A stretch of DNA of 64,000 nucleotides from Diacronema lutheri (Eukaryota > Haptophyta > Pavlovophyceae > Pavlovales > Pavlovaceae). A model generated the notes under the pieces. It did no database searches and was not told the DNA's origin. It worked only from the letters and a program-made list of their open reading frames with translations. The stretch is taken from the NCBI GenBank assembly GCA_019448385.1, contig JAGTXO010000002.1:434001-498000 (forward strand), written 5' to 3'. Below, piece after piece: positions 46,301 through 53,517 of the stretch (positions within the stretch are counted from its first letter, which is position 1; each line of letters opens with the position of its first letter). Position numbers and translations under genes: made by a program.

Positions 46301-47284
46301 CGCGACGCGCTTGACGACAGCGATGCCGAGCTCACCGCCGCTCTCGCCGCGCGGGGTGCGCGTGCGCCCGATGGCGCGATGGGTGCCGCGTCACGTGAGG
46401 CGGCGGCCGTCAGCAGCGCGAGCGCGAGCGCGCAGGCGAGCGTGGCCGTCGCCGAGGCCGCTGTCGCCACGGACAGTGAGCAGCTGCTGCCGACGGACAG
46501 TGAGTGCCTTCGCGCCGACGAGGCCGACAGCGAGGCTGCGTCTGCGGTCGCGCGTGCGGAAGCCGTCGCCGCGAGCGCCGTCGCGCGCGCAGCGTTGCTC
46601 GACGCTGCGCTCGCTGAGGCGCGCGAGACCGCCGCTCGGCTGCGCGCGGACGCGGCCTCTGCCGACGCGCAGCTTGCTGCGGAGCGCGCGAGGCTCGAAG
46701 CTGCACGAGGCGCAGGCAGCGCGGCAGCGGAACACGCTGCAGGGGCCGCGGCGAGCCGTACGCACGGCGAGGACGCGCGTGCGCAGATGCTCGCCGCGCA
46801 GCTCGCCGCAGACGTCGAGGCCGCAGACCAACGCTGCGTGGCGGCCAACGCGAGCGCCTCTGAGCACGCGCGTCGCGCAGAGCAAGCGGAGATAGAGCTC
46901 GAGGCTGCGCGCGCGGCCAAGGCGGCGGCGCTGGACGACGCAGCGAGCGCGCGCGCGCGCGCAGGGTCCCTCGCCGCGCAGCTCGACGAGGCGCGCGCGT
47001 TGGCGGACGCGGCGAGCCGCGAGGCCGAACGCGCGCGCTCCGAAGCTGCGGCCATCGGCGCGAGGCTCGCAGAGGCGGCCGCAGCGCAAGCCGCGACGGA
47101 GCGCGCCCTGTCTGCGAAGGCGGAGGCGCTCGAGGCGCTCGCTGCGGAGCACGAGGAGTGCCTCTGCTGCCTCGCCGAGCAAGACATGCACTGCACGGCG
47201 CTGCAGGAGCAGCTCGCGCTCCACGGCCTTTCTGCCCCGTTCCCGGCGACGCCAGGTGAGACACCAACGCTCTCCGTAAGCTGA
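43373..47284 (+). CDS. USO1: Golgi vesicle tether USO1/p115
   Basis: Three exons (43373-44197, 44295-45389, 45527-47284) with GT-AG introns of 97 and 137 bp, all at codon boundaries, give about 1,225 aa. The N-terminal armadillo head matches p115: EDRRQALDALSAMV, FLLSNPMGAAAATDLLSDRREVVRNH (in parts), FVAFQGAFDRLLEIVEEE and GSIILHDALALIATLL. Later head repeats include KGPISARALLELLHRRLG. The C-terminal half (from about residue 770) is a long coiled coil of Ala/Glu/Arg heptads. USO1/p115 tethers COPII and Golgi vesicles together with Rab1 and SNAREs. The stop is 20 bp from the stop of the convergent hydroxylase. The acidic tail usual in animals is absent. Confidence 0.88.
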
Positions 47285-47304
47285 CCGGGCAGCGGGTGAT
47301 TCAT

Positions 47305-48165
47305 TCACGTCGCCGAATCGGAGATGACCCAGCTGGTGATTGCAAAGCGCGTGGCGCCGGCGGACGGCCGCACCTCGTGCTCAATCACCTTCGCGTCCAG
47401 GATGACCAGCGTGCCTCCTCGCGGCACAATGTCCGTGAAGCCCTTGGCGTGAAAGCAGCGGAGCGCGCCCCCAGAGCCTGCGTCCGACCCCGGCGCCGCG
47501 GCGCCCTGCTCAGCCCACGAGGGCGAGTTGAGATACAGGATTGCGGTCAGAGTGCGCTCGCGGTAGTCGCGAAGCCTGAGCCACTCGAGCAGCCCAAGGT
47601 CGAGGAACGAGTCGGAGCACGCGTCCGCGTGCCTGCGATATGACGCGCTGCCGTCCGCGGCGTACGCGCTCAGCTGCACCTGCCGAGGCACGCGCCTTGA
47701 AGCGAGGCCAGCGTAGCCGTGCATGTCGAGCGCGTGCGACACGCCGCGCGTCAGCTGGATGGCGTGGAGCAGGCCCGAGCCGAGCGTTGCGAAGCCACGT
47801 TCGGCGTGCGCTGCCCCCGCCGTTCCGTCAGTCGCCCGGATGGTCGCAATGTGATCCTGCCTGACCTCAGCTTCATTGCCGGATGCGGCAAAGCGGCCAG
47901 ACGAGTACAGCGCCTGCGCGTCCGCGCGTGCACGCGCGACTTGCGCGCCATCCATGGCAGCCGGGATGCACACGAATCCGCGCCTCTCCAGCTCGCGCAC
48001 GTGCTCACCCGTGACGACGCGATTTGTGTCCTCGTACGCGCACAGCTCCGACCAATCGGCGTCCCTGTGGGCAGTGCGCAAGGACGCCTCCACCAGAAGC
48101 GCGGCGCATCCCAGCGGCACCAGCGCTACCGCCACCGTGTCGAGCTGCAGCGCCTTGCGCCACAT
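47305..48165 (-). CDS. EGLN/PHD-like 2-oxoglutarate, Fe(II) dioxygenase with signal anchor
   Basis: A 286-aa single-exon protein from the ATG at 48165. The start is a signal anchor (VAVALVPLGCAALLVEASL). The C-terminal half is the double-stranded beta-helix of prolyl hydroxylases: YRRHADAC gives the HxD iron pair near residue 180, LTAILYLNSPSW follows, then GGALRCFHAKGFTDIVPRGG and the second His in VIEHEVRP, with the 2-oxoglutarate-binding Arg in ATRFAITSW. This pattern is closest to EGLN/PHD and Tpa1-like prolyl hydroxylases. The substrate is unknown, and the membrane anchor points to an ER or Golgi target rather than a HIF-like cytosolic one. It is divergent from TRM8 across 69 bp. Confidence 0.82.
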   Translation of the reverse strand: MWRKALQLDTVAVALVPLGCAALLVEASLRTAHRDADWSELCAYEDTNRVVTGEHVRELERRGFVCIPAAMDGAQVARARADAQALYSSGRFAASGNEAEVRQDHIATIRATDGTAGAAHAERGFATLGSGLLHAIQLTRGVSHALDMHGYAGLASRRVPRQVQLSAYAADGSASYRRHADACSDSFLDLGLLEWLRLRDYRERTLTAILYLNSPSWAEQGAAAPGSDAGSGGALRCFHAKGFTDIVPRGGTLVILDAKVIEHEVRPSAGATRFAITSWVISDSAT

Positions 48166-48234
48166 GTTGCCCGCCCGATTCCGCACGACGTCGTCGGCCA
48201 AAATTTCCCGCGTTCGCGGCTGGTCGTCACAATC
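48166..48234. promoter_or_regulatory. Divergent promoter, hydroxylase and TRM8
   Basis: A 69-bp gap with a central aaaatttcccgcg, which resembles an E2F-type site (TTTCCCGC), although use as such is not shown. Confidence 0.4.
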
Positions 48235-49179
48235 ATGCCGCCTGTGGCGACGGGCAAGCGGCCTCTCGACGAGGGCCATGTCGACTCGGGCTCCGAGCCG
48301 GCCGATTCGGACGAGTCGCAGATCGAGCGTCCGCGCAAGTCGATCCACCGACAGCGCGCGCACAACAACCCGCTCGCCGCGAACAACATGTGGCGGCCCG
48401 ACACGCCGGCGGCGGTGCCTGTTGCGACTTACTACCCGGCGCTCTTCGGCGCGGCGCCTGAGCAGCAGCCGCCGTCGTCCAAGGCGATCCGCTGGGTGGA
48501 TCTTGGCTGTGGATTCGGCTCGCTTCTCATCCAGCTTGCGCGCGCCGAGCGCGACGTCCTCATCCTCGGCATGGAAATTCGGCATAAGCCCGTGCAGTTC
48601 GTGCAGAAGCGCGTGATCGCGCACCGCAAGACGGCACGCGCAGCGCTGCCGGCCGCCGAGCGGCGCGGGCCGTTGGAAGGGGACAACGTGTGGGCGGTCG
48701 AGGCTAACTCGATGAAGTGCATGCCCAACTACTTTGCAAAGGGGCAACTCTCGAAGCTCTTCATCTGCTTTCCTGACCCGCACTTCAAGAAGCGAAACGT
48801 CCGCCGGCGCGTCGTCTCGACCTCGCTCCTCGCCGAGTACGCGTTTTGCCTCGAGGTTGGCGCGCGCCTCTACACGATTACCGACGTGTCTGAGCTAACC
48901 GACTGGATGGTCGACCACCTCACCCGCTTCCCGCTCTTCCGCCGCCTGCCCAACGACGCTCTCACAGCCGACCCGGTCGTGCGGCTTCTGCTCCTCACCG
49001 ACGAGGGCCTCAAGGTCGCGCGCAACAACGGCAACATGTTCATCGCGGCCTTTGAGCGCCTCGCCGCACCCAAGTCCGCGGAGGAGGCTGTGCTGCCTCG
49101 CGAAGTTGCCGCGGCGGCGGCGGCCGAAGCTGGCTACACGCCCAAACCCGGCGGAGAGCTGCGGGGCAAGACGTGGTGA
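48235..49179 (+). CDS. TRM8: tRNA (guanine-N7)-methyltransferase, TRM8/METTL1
   Basis: A 314-aa single-exon protein of the TrmB family. It has the eukaryotic N-terminal stretch RQRAHNNPLAANN and the SAM-binding loop WVDLGCGFGSLLIQLA, then ILGMEIRHKPVQFVQKRV. The tRNA-binding and catalytic core follows, ICFPDPHFKKRNVRRRVVS, and the substrate-shaping end has YTITDVSELTDWMVDHL. TRM8 (METTL1), with a WD40 partner (Trm82/WDR4), makes m7G at position 46 of tRNA variable loops, which stabilises tRNAs. The ATG at 48235 is the first in frame after the divergent hydroxylase and gives the normal size. All family motifs are intact. Confidence 0.95.
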   Translation: MPPVATGKRPLDEGHVDSGSEPADSDESQIERPRKSIHRQRAHNNPLAANNMWRPDTPAAVPVATYYPALFGAAPEQQPPSSKAIRWVDLGCGFGSLLIQLARAERDVLILGMEIRHKPVQFVQKRVIAHRKTARAALPAAERRGPLEGDNVWAVEANSMKCMPNYFAKGQLSKLFICFPDPHFKKRNVRRRVVSTSLLAEYAFCLEVGARLYTITDVSELTDWMVDHLTRFPLFRRLPNDALTADPVVRLLLLTDEGLKVARNNGNMFIAAFERLAAPKSAEEAVLPREVAAAAAAEAGYTPKPGGELRGKTW

Positions 49180-49205
49180 ATTCCGACTCTGGCCTCAGCG
49201 ATCGG

Positions 49206-49346
49206 GGCAATGGCTCATGCATGGAGATGATGGGCAGGCACGTGCCACGGAGCTCCCTTCTTCCCCACCCCCCTTCGAACTTTCGAGCTAGCTGTGCGGC
49301 AATGGCTCATGCATGGAGATGATGGGCAGGCACGTGCCACGGAGCT
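49206..49346. repeat. 49-bp direct duplication with 92-bp period
   Basis: The stretch at 49206-49254 (beginning ggcaatggctcatgcatgg, ending gccacggagct) is repeated at 49298-49346 with a 43-bp spacer. It lies 3' of TRM8 and at the 3' end of the opposite-strand gene, and it looks like a recent tandem duplication. Confidence 0.85.
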
Positions 49347-50092
49347 TGGGCAACTCGCGATTGATCACCTGGTGGGCAGGCAGGGCAGGGCGCCCGCGCG
49401 GCGTGAGCCTGGCGCCCTGCGCAAGCTGGCGCGCACGTGCACGCACGTCGGGCCGCGCGTCGCGAGGCTTGCAGCGCGTCGGGCGTGGCCCGGCTGCGGT
49501 GCAAGCGCGCTACTCTTGCCTTTGAGAGGACACGAGCCCAACGCTCATTTGCGACCACGTGCGTCTCGAGCACGGCGAGGATGCGGCCGACGACTTCAGG
49601 ATGGTAGCCGCAGCCGAGCGAGTACATGTTGACCGCACAGCGAGTGAGCACGGCAGCGGTCTGCGCGTCGTGCCCGTGCTGCTGTGCAGCCGCATTGAAC
49701 ATGGTGTACATCTCGCGTTCGGGCACGTAGCTCAGGTTCACGGGGAGGAAGTCGATTTGCACGCCCGAGTCGACCGGCTCAGGCTCGCGGCGCATGGGTC
49801 GCGCGCCTGTCGGCCTCCCACGCCCGGAGGCGGGAGGGCCCCGCGTAGGCGATGAGGATGGCTGCCGACGGCGTGGGGCGCCTTGCCTGACATCGCGCTC
49901 ACGCGCTCCGGACGACGCGTCCATGATGACGTGGTCCGAGGCGCGCGAGATCGAACTCGCCCGCACCGCGCCAATCGTTCCCCGGACGCGAAGCGTGCCG
50001 AGCGCTCCCAACGCGTCGTACGCGATGGTTGCGCGGTTCACGAGCACCACACAGGCTATGGCCCATGCGTTGCGCCCTGGCGTGCGGCGCAT
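49307..50092 (-). CDS. Protein of unknown function with hydrophobic N terminus
   Basis: A 261-aa frame from the ATG at 50092. The start MRRTPGRNAWAIACVVLVN may be a signal or mitochondrial presequence. After a Ser/Arg/Pro-rich linker there is a compact helical domain of about 75 residues (residues about 110-185): SGVQIDFLPVNLSYVPERE, MYTMFNAAAQQHGHDAQTA, VLTRCAVNMYSLGCGYHPE, VVGRILAVLETHVVANERW. This part has host-like composition and looks conserved, but I do not recognise it. The last 70 residues are low complexity and overlap the 49-bp duplication, so the true 3' end may come earlier through an intron or another frame. Confidence 0.5.
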   Translation of the reverse strand: MRRTPGRNAWAIACVVLVNRATIAYDALGALGTLRVRGTIGAVRASSISRASDHVIMDASSGARERDVRQGAPRRRQPSSSPTRGPPASGRGRPTGARPMRREPEPVDSGVQIDFLPVNLSYVPEREMYTMFNAAAQQHGHDAQTAAVLTRCAVNMYSLGCGYHPEVVGRILAVLETHVVANERWARVLSKARVARLHRSRATPDALQASRRAARRACTCAPACAGRQAHAARAPCPACPPGDQSRVAQAPWHVPAHHLHA

Positions 50093-50167
50093 CGCGACTC
50101 CGGACGGATTGCCGTCGCTCTCCCAGGGCCAGCGACGTCGGCGACGCCTCGATATAAAGCACGCACG
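50093..50167. promoter_or_regulatory. Divergent spacer with TATA-like element
   Basis: A 75-bp gap between opposite start codons. A TATAAA lies at 50153-50158, only 10 bp before the LYR-protein ATG, so it would give an almost leaderless mRNA if used as a TATA box. Confidence 0.35.
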
Positions 50168-50530
50168 ATGGAGGCGGCGCGACGATGCGTGAAAGCTGTG
50201 TGCGCGCGGAGCGCGCGCGCGTGCACGACGGACGCGGCGGTGAGCAGCGCGGACCTGATTAAGGAGCGTGCGACGCAGCAGCCGCCCACCCTGCGCCTTT
50301 ACAAGGACGTCATGCGGCTCACCTACCACGTCGCGGCGAAGAGCGCAAAAGGTGACGCGATGCGCGCGATCGCCCGGTCAGAATTCCGAAAGCACATAGG
50401 CGAGGCGGACGTGGCGAAGATCGTGGAGCTGAAGGACGCCGCGATCCGTGCTATCAGCAACTACGTGGTGTATTCGCACGCCAAAGTGTACAAAGACGCC
50501 GCGAAGGGTCCGCCAAAGGACCTGTCGTAG
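50168..50530 (+). CDS. LYR-motif mitochondrial protein
   Basis: A 120-aa protein. The start MEAARRCVKAVCARSARAC is basic and free of acids, as in mitochondrial presequences. The LYR-like motif TLRLYKDVMRLT is followed by the usual helices and an ARSEFRKHIGEADVAKI segment, where the conserved Phe and Arg of the Complex1_LYR family fall. LYR proteins bind acyl carrier protein and work as subunits or assembly factors of respiratory complexes or of iron-sulfur biogenesis. The Arg of LYR is Lys here, which occurs in some members. Which member this is cannot be decided from the sequence. Confidence 0.72.
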   Translation: MEAARRCVKAVCARSARACTTDAAVSSADLIKERATQQPPTLRLYKDVMRLTYHVAAKSAKGDAMRAIARSEFRKHIGEADVAKIVELKDAAIRAISNYVVYSHAKVYKDAAKGPPKDLS

Positions 50531-50588
50531 TTCGATCTAACGAGTCATCAATCTAAGTCTCGATCTGCAGCCAGCAGCACGCGATGCG

Positions 50589-52112
50589 TCACGGCGTCGT
50601 CGGCCCTCCCAAGCCCGCGTCTACGAGCGCGAGGACGAGTCCGAAGAACTGCACGGGCAGCTCGGCCGCCAGAGGGAACGGGCAAATGCCAAAGTGATCG
50701 CAGTTGTCCAGCTTGCTCACGAGCCACTCGCCGCGCGGCAGCACGAGCTTGGTCGCGCGGATGCGCCGCGCCGCAGCATGCATCTCGGCGCCGCTCGCAA
50801 AGCGCGCAACCGCACTGCCCCGCAGCTTGGCGCCGCGCGGGAGCCGCAGTTCGGACGCGGGCGCGTTGGATGGGCGCTCTTGCGACGCGCAGCGCAGCAT
50901 CCCGTCGGACGGCAGCCGGCGGAGCGCGCACGGGCGGCAGCGTGGCGTCTCCAACGCGTGGCCTAGCGTACCGCTTCCGCAGGGTGCGACAAGCGTCGCG
51001 AGCAGCGCAAACATGTCGCCGACAAGGCCCATCATGAAGCGCGCAACGCACGCGAGCGCTGCCAGAGGCTCAGCGCAACGGACCATCGCGGCCAATTGAG
51101 CGAACGGCGGTGCACACGGCTTCTCCGCAGCAAAGGAGAGGTAAAGGGTGCTTGGAAAGGTTTGCAATCGCGCGTTCCATGAGACCATCGCCTCGGGCGT
51201 GGCGTCGTGCGCGAGGTTGTCCGCCGAGCTGATGAATGGCGAGCTGTTGGCGAGCGCTGCGACAAGGCGCGGCCATGCGCGCTCGTTGCGCGAGCGCGAG
51301 AGCCGCCAATGGTCGATGCCAAGGTCAGTGATATGCGCCAGGTTGAAGAAGGCGAGCAGGTGGATGAGCAGGCCGATGGCCCAACCAATGCTCAACACGC
51401 GAACGAGGTCGAGCCGAGGCGGCTGGCAGGACGCACAATCGGCCACCAGCTCCTTCACAGCGCGCGCGCCGAGGGCGTACACGATCGGGTCGCCGTCATG
51501 CGGCGAAGAGATCGTCACGATTGCGCTCACCCAGCGCGCGTTTGTCCTGACTTCGCAAAACCCACCGTCGGCGAGCATCTGGTGCAAGACGCGCGCGGTC
51601 ACGCCGCCCATGCTGTGGCCGACGAGCACGACGGGCGAGTCATCGCCCCAGCTGCCGCGCGGGAGAAGTGGCTGGTCGTAGGTCCGCCCAAAGCGCTCGT
51701 GGCCAAAATAAGCGGCGTGCTTCTCGCCATAGTCAACGCGCCCGCCGCGCAGCATGTAGAAGATCTCTCGCGCGCGGTCGTGGTGCGACGAGAACGGACC
51801 GGGGAAGCACGGGCAAAAGGAAGCGTCCGGGAAGGCGGCGCGCAGCGAATCGATCTTCCAATAGTCGAGCCGTTCAACGCCACCGAAGCCGGGGATGAGC
51901 ACGATGCGCCTCGGGAGCAATTCTGCGTCTTGGCCGGCGTTGTGCATCCCGTCCACGCTCATCGGCCGTTCTTTGGCCACGGGAGCCGTTCTTTTGCCAC
52001 CGAAGCTGGTCAACGAAACAACTTTCGAGGGCCTTCTTTGAGTTCTTTCTGTGGCGACCTTCTTCCCCCCGTGGCTTGTCGTTGACCAGCCAGCCACGAT
52101 GCCGGCCGGCAT
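50589..52112 (-). CDS. Alpha/beta-hydrolase lipase with GHSMGG nucleophile elbow
   Basis: A 507-aa single-exon protein, start chosen at 52112 (MPAGIVAGW). Core motifs: RRIVLIPGFGGVERLDYWK near residue 70, GGRVDYGEKHAAYFGHERFG, the nucleophile elbow VVLVGHSMGGVTARVLHQML with Ser near 166, and ISSPHDGDPIVYALG. The likely acid lies in DNLAHDATPEAMVSWNARL (near 300), and the likely His in LDNCDHFGICPFPL (near 470). This layout is that of staphylococcal/family-I lipases and plant homologues with the VDYG segment. It hydrolyses acyl esters, perhaps galactolipids or triacylglycerols. A hydrophobic stretch near residue 245 (IGWAIGLLIHLLAFFNLA) may contact membranes. The frame upstream of 52112 runs through a G19 tract and is not trusted. 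Confidence 0.8.
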   Translation of the reverse strand: MPAGIVAGWSTTSHGGKKVATERTQRRPSKVVSLTSFGGKRTAPVAKERPMSVDGMHNAGQDAELLPRRIVLIPGFGGVERLDYWKIDSLRAAFPDASFCPCFPGPFSSHHDRAREIFYMLRGGRVDYGEKHAAYFGHERFGRTYDQPLLPRGSWGDDSPVVLVGHSMGGVTARVLHQMLADGGFCEVRTNARWVSAIVTISSPHDGDPIVYALGARAVKELVADCASCQPPRLDLVRVLSIGWAIGLLIHLLAFFNLAHITDLGIDHWRLSRSRNERAWPRLVAALANSSPFISSADNLAHDATPEAMVSWNARLQTFPSTLYLSFAAEKPCAPPFAQLAAMVRCAEPLAALACVARFMMGLVGDMFALLATLVAPCGSGTLGHALETPRCRPCALRRLPSDGMLRCASQERPSNAPASELRLPRGAKLRGSAVARFASGAEMHAAARRIRATKLVLPRGEWLVSKLDNCDHFGICPFPLAAELPVQFFGLVLALVDAGLGGPTTP

Positions 52113-52157
52113 CGGCGCCCGCAGGGCCACGTTGAGCTTCGACTCGTGCAAGCGCAA

Positions 52158-52176
52158 GGGGGGGGGGGGGGGGGGG
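52158..52176. repeat. G19 run upstream of the lipase gene
   Basis: Nineteen guanines about 45 bp upstream of the chosen lipase start, between the lipase and aquaporin genes. Confidence 0.85.
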
Positions 52177-52351
52177 AGGTGGAATTGCCGCTCCTCGGAC
52201 CTCGGTTGACGCGCGGGCAGAGCTCGGCGCGCTCCTTGCAGACGCGAATAGGCGGCTGAGCGCAAACCTGCGCGCCCTCGCACGGTGTGGTGTTCACGCG
52301 CCTGCACTCCTGAACGCATGGGAAGAACGGCGGGAGCACCATTGCCTAATG

Positions 52352-53404
52352 CTACGATGACGCGCCGTCGGGAGGCGAGTGCAGCACGTTCGTCTCGGCA
52401 CCCTCCAGGCCCTGCGGCTCACTGCCATCGCTGTCCAAGGCGCAAGCGTGCGCACGCATGCCGGCCGCGCGCGTGCGCACGTGCTCGACCCACGATGCCA
52501 GCGCGCCGCCGAGCGCACCGCCGACGAGCGACCCCGTCACGTACGGTGCGGCCTGCGCAACGCCCGCGCCAGCAAGCTGCGGCGCGAGCGTCATGCGCAG
52601 CAGCACGGCCGCGAGGCGCGGGCCGACGTCCCTCGCCGGATTCAGGCCCGCGCCGGTGAGTGGGGCGGCGACCGAGATGAGCAGAGCGACCGCGCCGCCG
52701 ATCATCGCCGGCTTGAGCGGCGACTCTTCGAGATGCATCACGAGGAAGACAAGCACGCACGTCGCCCATGCCTCGTGCGCGAACGTGACGAGCGCGCGCA
52801 GCGAGAAGGATGCCGCCGCCGCCGCCGACGCCGCCGACGCGACGGGGCCAGGCGCGGCGGAGAAGGCGAGCTGGAAGGGGAGCCAGCCGCCGCTCGCGCG
52901 GAGCTGGGGCAAAAAGGCGAGGCCGGCGAGGAGCGAGGCGAGTAGCGCACCCAACAGCTGCGCCAGCACGTACACCACCGCCTTGCGCGGCGGGAACGCG
53001 CGGTGCAGCACCATCGCGAGCGTTACCGCCGGGTTGAGATGCGAGTCCGACAGCTTTGACGCGACCCCGCTCGCGAGGACGACCGCGCCGCCCCATGCGC
53101 CGGCCACGTGCGCAAGGCTGATAGGCGCGAGCTGCGCGGAACAGCCGACGCCAAAACCAAGGAGCAGCAGCACGCACGTGCCGAGCACCTCGCCCAGCGC
53201 CTCGGCGCGTAGACCAAAGTCGGCCGGCGCATCTGCCCGTTTGGTCACGGGCGTTTGCGCCGATGCGACCGGCATGGAACGGCGCAAAAAGTGCGGAAGA
53301 TTGCCCGGTCGCTCCACTGGCACGAAGGACGGCAGCGGAGGCGCGCCAGAGGCGACTCGAACGAGCATGGCCAGCGGCACCGACGGCGCGACGAGGGCGA
53401 GCAT
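52352..53404 (-). CDS. Aquaglyceroporin (MIP family, GlpF-like)
   Basis: A 350-aa single-exon protein with six main spans and the two half-helix pore motifs, SHLNPAVTLAM in loop B and GAGLNPARDVGPRL in loop E. The Asp directly after the second NPAR is the hallmark of glycerol facilitators, so glycerol or another small polyol is likely to pass as well as water. Other typical stretches are EALGEVLGTCVLLLLGFGVG in span 1 and AWGGAVVLASGVASKLSDSH in span 2. The N terminus (60 residues, MLALVAPSVPLAMLVRVASG) may be a targeting sequence. It is convergent with nothing: it lies tandem to the lipase and divergent (113 bp) from the Rab-like gene. Confidence 0.92.
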   Translation of the reverse strand: MLALVAPSVPLAMLVRVASGAPPLPSFVPVERPGNLPHFLRRSMPVASAQTPVTKRADAPADFGLRAEALGEVLGTCVLLLLGFGVGCSAQLAPISLAHVAGAWGGAVVLASGVASKLSDSHLNPAVTLAMVLHRAFPPRKAVVYVLAQLLGALLASLLAGLAFLPQLRASGGWLPFQLAFSAAPGPVASAASAAAAASFSLRALVTFAHEAWATCVLVFLVMHLEESPLKPAMIGGAVALLISVAAPLTGAGLNPARDVGPRLAAVLLRMTLAPQLAGAGVAQAAPYVTGSLVGGALGGALASWVEHVRTRAAGMRAHACALDSDGSEPQGLEGAETNVLHSPPDGASS

Positions 53405-53517
53405 TTCGCGCGGAGACCCACTTTTCGGCGCTCCAACTTTTCAACCCAGCGCTGGGGTGGAAACTTTTTGACTTTCCCAGGCCCCATGGATTCCCACCGA
53501 CGTCCGCGTGCAGCCTG
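53405..53517. promoter_or_regulatory. Divergent spacer, aquaglyceroporin and Rab-like gene
   Basis: A 113-bp gap, less GC rich than its surroundings, with a perfect palindrome cccagcgctggg at 53445-53456 between two T-rich patches. Confidence 0.4.

Noticed and set aside
48205-48220. E2F-type site in the hydroxylase/TRM8 spacer
   Set aside because: A single eight-base match in one short region; noted in the feature but not claimed as a functional site.
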